Below, piece by piece: positions 15,888 through 19,051 of a stretch of 19,051 nucleotides of DNA. The stretch is taken from contig NZ_JAIOSW010000394.1 in the NCBI RefSeq assembly GCF_021107415.1, positions 1 through 19,051 of the forward strand, read 5' to 3'. Each line of letters starts with the position of its first letter. Positions within the stretch are counted from its first letter, which is position 1. Below the pieces are notes generated by a model. It was not told the origin of the DNA. It worked only from the letters and a program-made list of their open reading frames with translations, and did no database searches. The stretch comes from Desulfobacula sp. Lineage in GTDB: Bacteria > Desulfobacterota > Desulfobacteria > Desulfobacterales > Desulfobacteraceae. The position numbers and the translations under genes were made by a program.

Positions 15888-17105
15888 CTATCCTGGCTGA
15901 ATATGGGATTGGATCAAATGGGTCAGTTTATCGATAAACTTGCATTTATAAGAAACTAAACTTTCAAGCCGTTTAGTCATGGATGCTTGGATATCCGTTA
16001 AATTTCTCAAAAAATTCTCCAGCCCATTAATCACAGTTTCTATGTCATCGGTTTGCAGTTCAGCACCATAAGGATAATCTAATTCCTCTTTGAAAAGTCC
16101 CTTAAATTTCCGACTGTAGGCTAAAGGATATATTGGAACTCCTGAAGAATACCCGGCAATACAGCAATGCATTCTTGATCCTATCATCAAATCAAGTCCT
16201 GAAATAAATGATTTTGCTTCTACAGGTGAATAAAAAAACGGAGCAAGGCCGCAAAAAGGATATTTATTTACAAGCAATTTACCCACTCTGTAGTCATCTT
16301 CAATATGGTAAGTTGGACCATCTAGTACATGCGGAACAATTATTACTTTACAATTCTCCTGATGCAATTTTTCTATGGTTTTCGATATCAATTTTTGATA
16401 ATCAGCTTTGAGCCCAAACTGGTTAGTGCCGGTATATCCGCCATTCCAAAGCAATCCTGAAGGGTTTACCCCAACAAAAAGTTGAGAATGTTTACTTTTA
16501 TTTGGCATATAATTCATAAAAAAAGCCATATCGATGGTTCTGCTGACACATTCCCTTTTTGCAAATTCGACTGCTTTTTCGTAACTGATGGGATCTCTGG
16601 CGAAAACATGTGTGGCATAAGACAGGCTATTGGCTGCAATTTTTTTTGCCCTGTTGCTATTGAACGGCCCTATTGTCTGGGGAAGAAATATCAACGGTTT
16701 TCGGCCCTCCTTTATCCTTGAATGATATCTTTCAAACAAAGCCGGACGTTGTATGCCATATATATCGCTAAAACTGTCGCCGCCAGCAATTTCAAAAAAC
16801 ACATCACAATTACTTAAGGATTTATTAAAATGCTTGATGGAAGCTGACTGCCTTTTCAACATTGCCCTAAACTTTGTCCGGGTTGTTATAACAGGAGGAA
16901 CGCATTTTATTTTATTTTCATCTAAATTGCTATAAATAAGCAATGATTGAGCATGAATATCTTTAAACAAGATATAATTAAAGTTCAATTTTAAACTTTT
17001 AGCTATTTCTTCAAGTAATAAAATTGCACTATAAGTTAATGCGTTGCACCCCATATTTCCGCTATCTAAATCTGCAGTCAATAATCCTATGTTTATATGG
17101 CCCAT
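15888..17105 (-). CDS. Polysaccharide pyruvyl transferase family protein
   Basis: The 405-residue cytoplasmic protein belongs to the polysaccharide pyruvyl transferase (WcaK/CsaB-like) family, whose members use phosphoenolpyruvate to make pyruvate ketals on sugars. The N-terminus has GLLTADLDSGNMGCNALTYS, the usual 'gnxGdxail'-type opening. Then come FEIAGGDSFSDIYG, PLIFLPQTIGPF, VFARDPISYEKA, VGVNPSG, VPHV and the C-terminal IGSRMHCCIAGYSSGVP with the family's Ser-Arg-Met-His signature. The ATG at 17105 follows GAGGG with a five-base gap, a good ribosome site. The gene is AT-rich. A gap of about 50 bases separates it from the next gene, suggesting one operon. Some family members are not proven pyruvyl transferases, so the exact reaction is inferred. 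Confidence 0.87.
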   Translation of the reverse strand: MGHINIGLLTADLDSGNMGCNALTYSAILLLEEIAKSLKLNFNYILFKDIHAQSLLIYSNLDENKIKCVPPVITTRTKFRAMLKRQSASIKHFNKSLSNCDVFFEIAGGDSFSDIYGIQRPALFERYHSRIKEGRKPLIFLPQTIGPFNSNRAKKIAANSLSYATHVFARDPISYEKAVEFAKRECVSRTIDMAFFMNYMPNKSKHSQLFVGVNPSGLLWNGGYTGTNQFGLKADYQKLISKTIEKLHQENCKVIIVPHVLDGPTYHIEDDYRVGKLLVNKYPFCGLAPFFYSPVEAKSFISGLDLMIGSRMHCCIAGYSSGVPIYPLAYSRKFKGLFKEELDYPYGAELQTDDIETVINGLENFLRNLTDIQASMTKRLESLVSYKCKFIDKLTHLIQSHIQPG

Positions 17106-17200
17106 ATTACCCTCGTTAAACTCCGTTTTTTCTCACTTCAACATTCAGTGTTTACATACTTTTATTCATCAATGAGATGCCGTCCGCTCATAAGGTATTT

Positions 17201-17258
17201 TAAGTTCAGGTGTAAGTTCAGTGTAAGTTCAGTGTAAGTTCAGGTGTAAGTTCAGGTG
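17201..17258. repeat. Five tandem copies of an 11/12-bp repeat
   Basis: Read on the plus strand, the units are TAAGTTCAGGTG, TAAGTTCAGTG, TAAGTTCAGTG, TAAGTTCAGGTG and TAAGTTCAGGTG. Unit lengths are 12, 11, 11, 12 and 12 with no spacers, so the copies differ only by one G. They run directly into ACACCATACATAATTC. The lack of unique spacers and the short unit exclude a CRISPR array. Slippage of a short motif is the simplest explanation. The adjoining GGTGACACC could be the edge of a dispersed intergenic element. Confidence 0.9.
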
Positions 17259-17394
17259 ACACCATACATAATTCTTTTAATCAGATTTGAGACATGAAAT
17301 TTTTGTATCCAGTCTCTGATGACTTTTCTTTGTGGCCCTCTGTGGTTTTAATCGTTAAGTAGTTTTCGAATGATCTATGAACCGAAAGTTAGAT

Positions 17395-17538
17395 TTAAAA
17401 AACGATAAAAAAAAGCCTACCTTTGCTATGATTGTACAAGCCGCCAAATGATCCGTTATTATTTTTAACTATTTTTCTGATGCCTTTTACAAAAAAGTAA
17501 TTGACATGTTCGTCGGGGTCATAATACTTAACTCCCAT
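17395..17538 (-). pseudogene. Orphan 47-codon ORF, possible gene remnant
   Basis: Starting 28 bases past the rfbB stop, an ATG opens a 47-codon frame. It begins MGVKYYDPDEHVNYFFVKGI and contains NNGSFGGLYNHSKGR, followed by a short hydrophobic end. The same frame stays open upstream of the ATG through the rfbB stop region. The residue mix (charged and aromatic residues, Gly turn) looks more like protein than like a random AT-rich frame. There is no clear Shine-Dalgarno sequence. I recognise no family. It could be the remains of a longer gene lost when the repeats to its left arrived, or simply chance. Confidence 0.25.
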
Positions 17539-17566
17539 GAAATTTATTACTCGATTTTCGTAAGAT

Positions 17567-18622
17567 TCAAATGAGCTTTTTCCACCAGTGCTCCCAGTCT
17601 ATATACCATTGAACGGTCCTTCGGATGCCTTGTTCAAATGATACTTTGGGTTCATACCCCAGGGCCGAAAAAATCTTGTCCGCATTGATGGCGTACCGCC
17701 GATCGTGCCCTGCCCTGTCCTCCACATGGATAATCAAAGTTGCGGATGGTCTGCCAGTTGACGGAGGGGCATTGGGATAACGTCTGGCCAGTTCCGGGAA
17801 GGCATCAAACATCTGATCCATGATTGGACATACCAGATTCACGATAGCCAGATTGCATTGTTCGTTGTTTCCTCCGATATTGTAAGTTTCCCCGATTTTT
17901 CCTTTATCCAGGATCAGGTCTACCCCCCGGTTATGGTCGTCCACATAAAGCCAGTCCCTGATCTGCTTTCCATCCCCATAAACAGGGATTGGCCTGTTGT
18001 TCAGAATGTTGGTGATCATGAGAGGAATAAATTTTTCCGGAAACTGATAAGGCCCGTAATTGTTTGAACAGTTGGATGTGGTGACTTCAAGACCGTAGGT
18101 TTCATGGTATGCCCGAACCAGGTGGTCTGAGGCGGCTTTGCTGGCGGCATAGGGAGAATTGGGGGCATAAGGTGTTGTTTCTGAAAACGGTGGATCGGAT
18201 GAGGTTAAAGTGCCATAAACCTCATCGGTTGAAATATGGTGGAACCGGTGTTCTTTTGGTTTCTTATCCAGCCAAATTCTTCTGGCTGCCTTGAGCATGG
18301 AATGGGTACCGATAATATTGGTATTAATAAATTCATCCGGGCCGGTAATGGATCTGTCCACATGGGATTCTGCAGCAAAATGCACGATGGTATCAATATC
18401 ATATTTTTCCAGCAGGGTTTCTACAAGTTCCTGATCCAGTATATTGCCATGGACAAATTCAAATTTTGAATTTTTTTCTGCCCTGACAAGGTTCTGCCGA
18501 TTTCCTGCATAGGTCAGGGCATCCAGGATAATCACCCGGTCTCCGGGATATTTATCCAGCCAGTAATATACAAAATTAGTACCGATGAAGCCTGCTCCGC
18601 CTGTAACCAGAAGTTTTTTCAT
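17567..18622 (-). CDS. rfbB: dTDP-glucose 4,6-dehydratase
   Basis: This NAD-dependent SDR-family dehydratase converts dTDP-D-glucose to dTDP-4-keto-6-deoxy-D-glucose, the second step of dTDP-L-rhamnose synthesis. The protein has 351 residues, the usual length. Visible motifs in order are the nucleotide-binding TGGAGFIGTNF near residue 7, HFAAESHVDRSI, the catalytic STDEVYG with the family Asp-Glu pair, YAASKAASDHLV (YxxxK), SNNYGPYQFPEK and RDWLYVDDHNRG. The ATG is preceded by AAAGGA about nine bases upstream and overlaps the rfbD stop. The gene order rfbD-rfbB is part of the common rml cluster; rfbA and rfbC are not in the window. Downstream lies a 461-bp gap, so this pair may be a transcription unit separate from the genes to the left. 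Confidence 0.97.
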   Translation of the reverse strand: MKKLLVTGGAGFIGTNFVYYWLDKYPGDRVIILDALTYAGNRQNLVRAEKNSKFEFVHGNILDQELVETLLEKYDIDTIVHFAAESHVDRSITGPDEFINTNIIGTHSMLKAARRIWLDKKPKEHRFHHISTDEVYGTLTSSDPPFSETTPYAPNSPYAASKAASDHLVRAYHETYGLEVTTSNCSNNYGPYQFPEKFIPLMITNILNNRPIPVYGDGKQIRDWLYVDDHNRGVDLILDKGKIGETYNIGGNNEQCNLAIVNLVCPIMDQMFDAFPELARRYPNAPPSTGRPSATLIIHVEDRAGHDRRYAINADKIFSALGYEPKVSFEQGIRRTVQWYIDWEHWWKKLI

Positions 18623-19051
18623 TATTCAAGTTCCTTTAACATGGATCTGAGATGAACTCTCCAGTGAACCGGGGTGATCCCTGTCGCCTGCCACATGCTG
18701 CGTTTATCAAGGATGCTGTAAAATGGCCTCTGGGCAGTTGCCGGGAACTGGTCTGAAGGCACCGGGGTAATAGGGATTGATCTTTCTAACAATCCTGCAG
18801 CAACAGCCTCTTCCTGAATGGCCACAGCAAAATCATACCATGAGGCTGCCCCTGCATCCGTCCAATGAAAAGTTCCAAAAAGGTCTTTTTTAATGGATGC
18901 CCATACGGCCCTGGCAAGTCCCCTGGCCCATGTCGGCGTCCCGACCTGTTCATCGATAACGGACAGGCTCTGTTTCTCCTTCATCAGCTTTAACATGGTT
19001 TTTACAAAGTTGACACCGTGGGAAGAATACAGCCATGCCGTCCGGATGATC
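18622..19051 (-). CDS. rfbD: dTDP-4-dehydrorhamnose reductase, C-terminal part (5' end beyond window)
   Basis: This is the last step of dTDP-L-rhamnose synthesis: NADPH-dependent reduction of dTDP-4-dehydro-6-deoxy-L-mannose in the cytoplasm. The reading frame is open to the window edge, so the gene is cut by the window and not by a mutation. An internal ATG at 18996 is not the real start, because the codons before it read IRTAWLYSSHGVNFVKT, the conserved RfbD stretch. Further family hallmarks are DEQVGTPTWARGLA (substrate region), FHWTDAGAASWYDFA and the C-terminal FYSILDKR. The stop codon TAA overlaps the rfbB ATG by one base (TAATG), so the two are translationally coupled. Base composition matches rfbB and is more balanced than that of the AT-rich genes to its left. 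Confidence 0.95.
   Translation of the reverse strand, partial: IIRTAWLYSSHGVNFVKTMLKLMKEKQSLSVIDEQVGTPTWARGLARAVWASIKKDLFGTFHWTDAGAASWYDFAVAIQEEAVAAGLLERSIPITPVPSDQFPATAQRPFYSILDKRSMWQATGITPVHWRVHLRSMLKELE

Larger units (their letters stand above)
17106..17566. other. 461-bp gap between rfbB and the pyruvyl-transferase gene
   Basis: No intact gene is present. From right to left it holds the orphan ORF (17395-17538), then a stretch whose minus strand contains ACCACAGAGGGCCACAAAG. Further left is a minus-strand TATGGTGTCACCTGAAC next to five tandem 11/12-mers (17201-17258). After these, a short frame ends NLKYLMSGRHLIDE before a TAA at 17171-17169. No GC-rich hairpin plus T-run that would be a clear rho-independent terminator was found. 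It looks like intergenic DNA that has received repeat elements. Confidence 0.6.

Noticed and set aside
17201..17258. CRISPR-like repeat array
   Set aside because: Units are only 11-12 bp and directly adjacent, with no spacers and no cas genes.

Overview
The window is a surface-polysaccharide (O-antigen or exopolysaccharide) biosynthesis locus. Every convincing gene lies on the minus strand, so transcription runs from high to low coordinates. A Wzx-type flippase, a Wzy/ligase-type membrane protein, dTDP-rhamnose synthesis genes and several GT2/GT4 glycosyltransferases indicate a Gram-negative bacterium using the Wzx/Wzy route. The general look of the proteins and the AT-rich spacers would fit a Desulfobacterota (Desulfobacterales-like) genome, but that is an impression and not something the window proves. 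No rRNA, tRNA, CRISPR array or intact transposase gene was seen.

Layout in transcription order (right to left). (1) 19051-17567: the 3' end of rfbD and complete rfbB, overlapping by one base, for dTDP-L-rhamnose supply. (2) 17566-17106: a 461-bp gap with an orphan 47-codon ORF and five tandem copies of an 11/12-bp repeat. (3) 17105-11496: a polysaccharide pyruvyl-transferase-family protein, a cytoplasmic alkaline-phosphatase-superfamily (type I phosphodiesterase-like) protein with a TTG start, a flippase coupled to it by an ATGA overlap, and a Wzy/O-antigen-ligase-type protein. (4) 11456-10465: a serine-acetyltransferase-like hexapeptide gene cut into two fragments by about 0.55 kb of AT-rich non-coding DNA. 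(5) 10284-7030: GT2, GT4 and GT2 glycosyltransferases. (6) 7007-3108: a 950-residue exported protein with a GH20-like region, followed by a sulfotransferase. (7) 3045-1: a GT4 glycosyltransferase, an AAA ATPase (DUF4143 type) lying between two 51-bp direct repeats of a glycosyltransferase 5' end, and a rearranged glycosyltransferase running off the window.

A working model (inference): dTDP-rhamnose and other sugars are assembled on a lipid carrier by the GT2/GT4 enzymes. The unit is decorated by the sulfotransferase and possibly by the pyruvyl transferase and the phosphodiesterase-like protein, giving an anionic polymer. Wzx flips it and the Wzy-like protein polymerises or ligates it. The exported GH20-like protein could trim or modify the product outside the inner membrane. 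No initiating sugar-phosphate transferase and no Wza/Wzc/LptA-type export machinery is visible, so the locus extends beyond the window.

The locus has clearly been rearranged. It has one split gene, one chimeric gene and one inserted ATPase. It also alternates between AT-rich genes (pyruvyl transferase, phosphodiesterase, GT4 at 1789, ATPase) and visibly more balanced ones (rfbB/rfbD, the GT2 genes).
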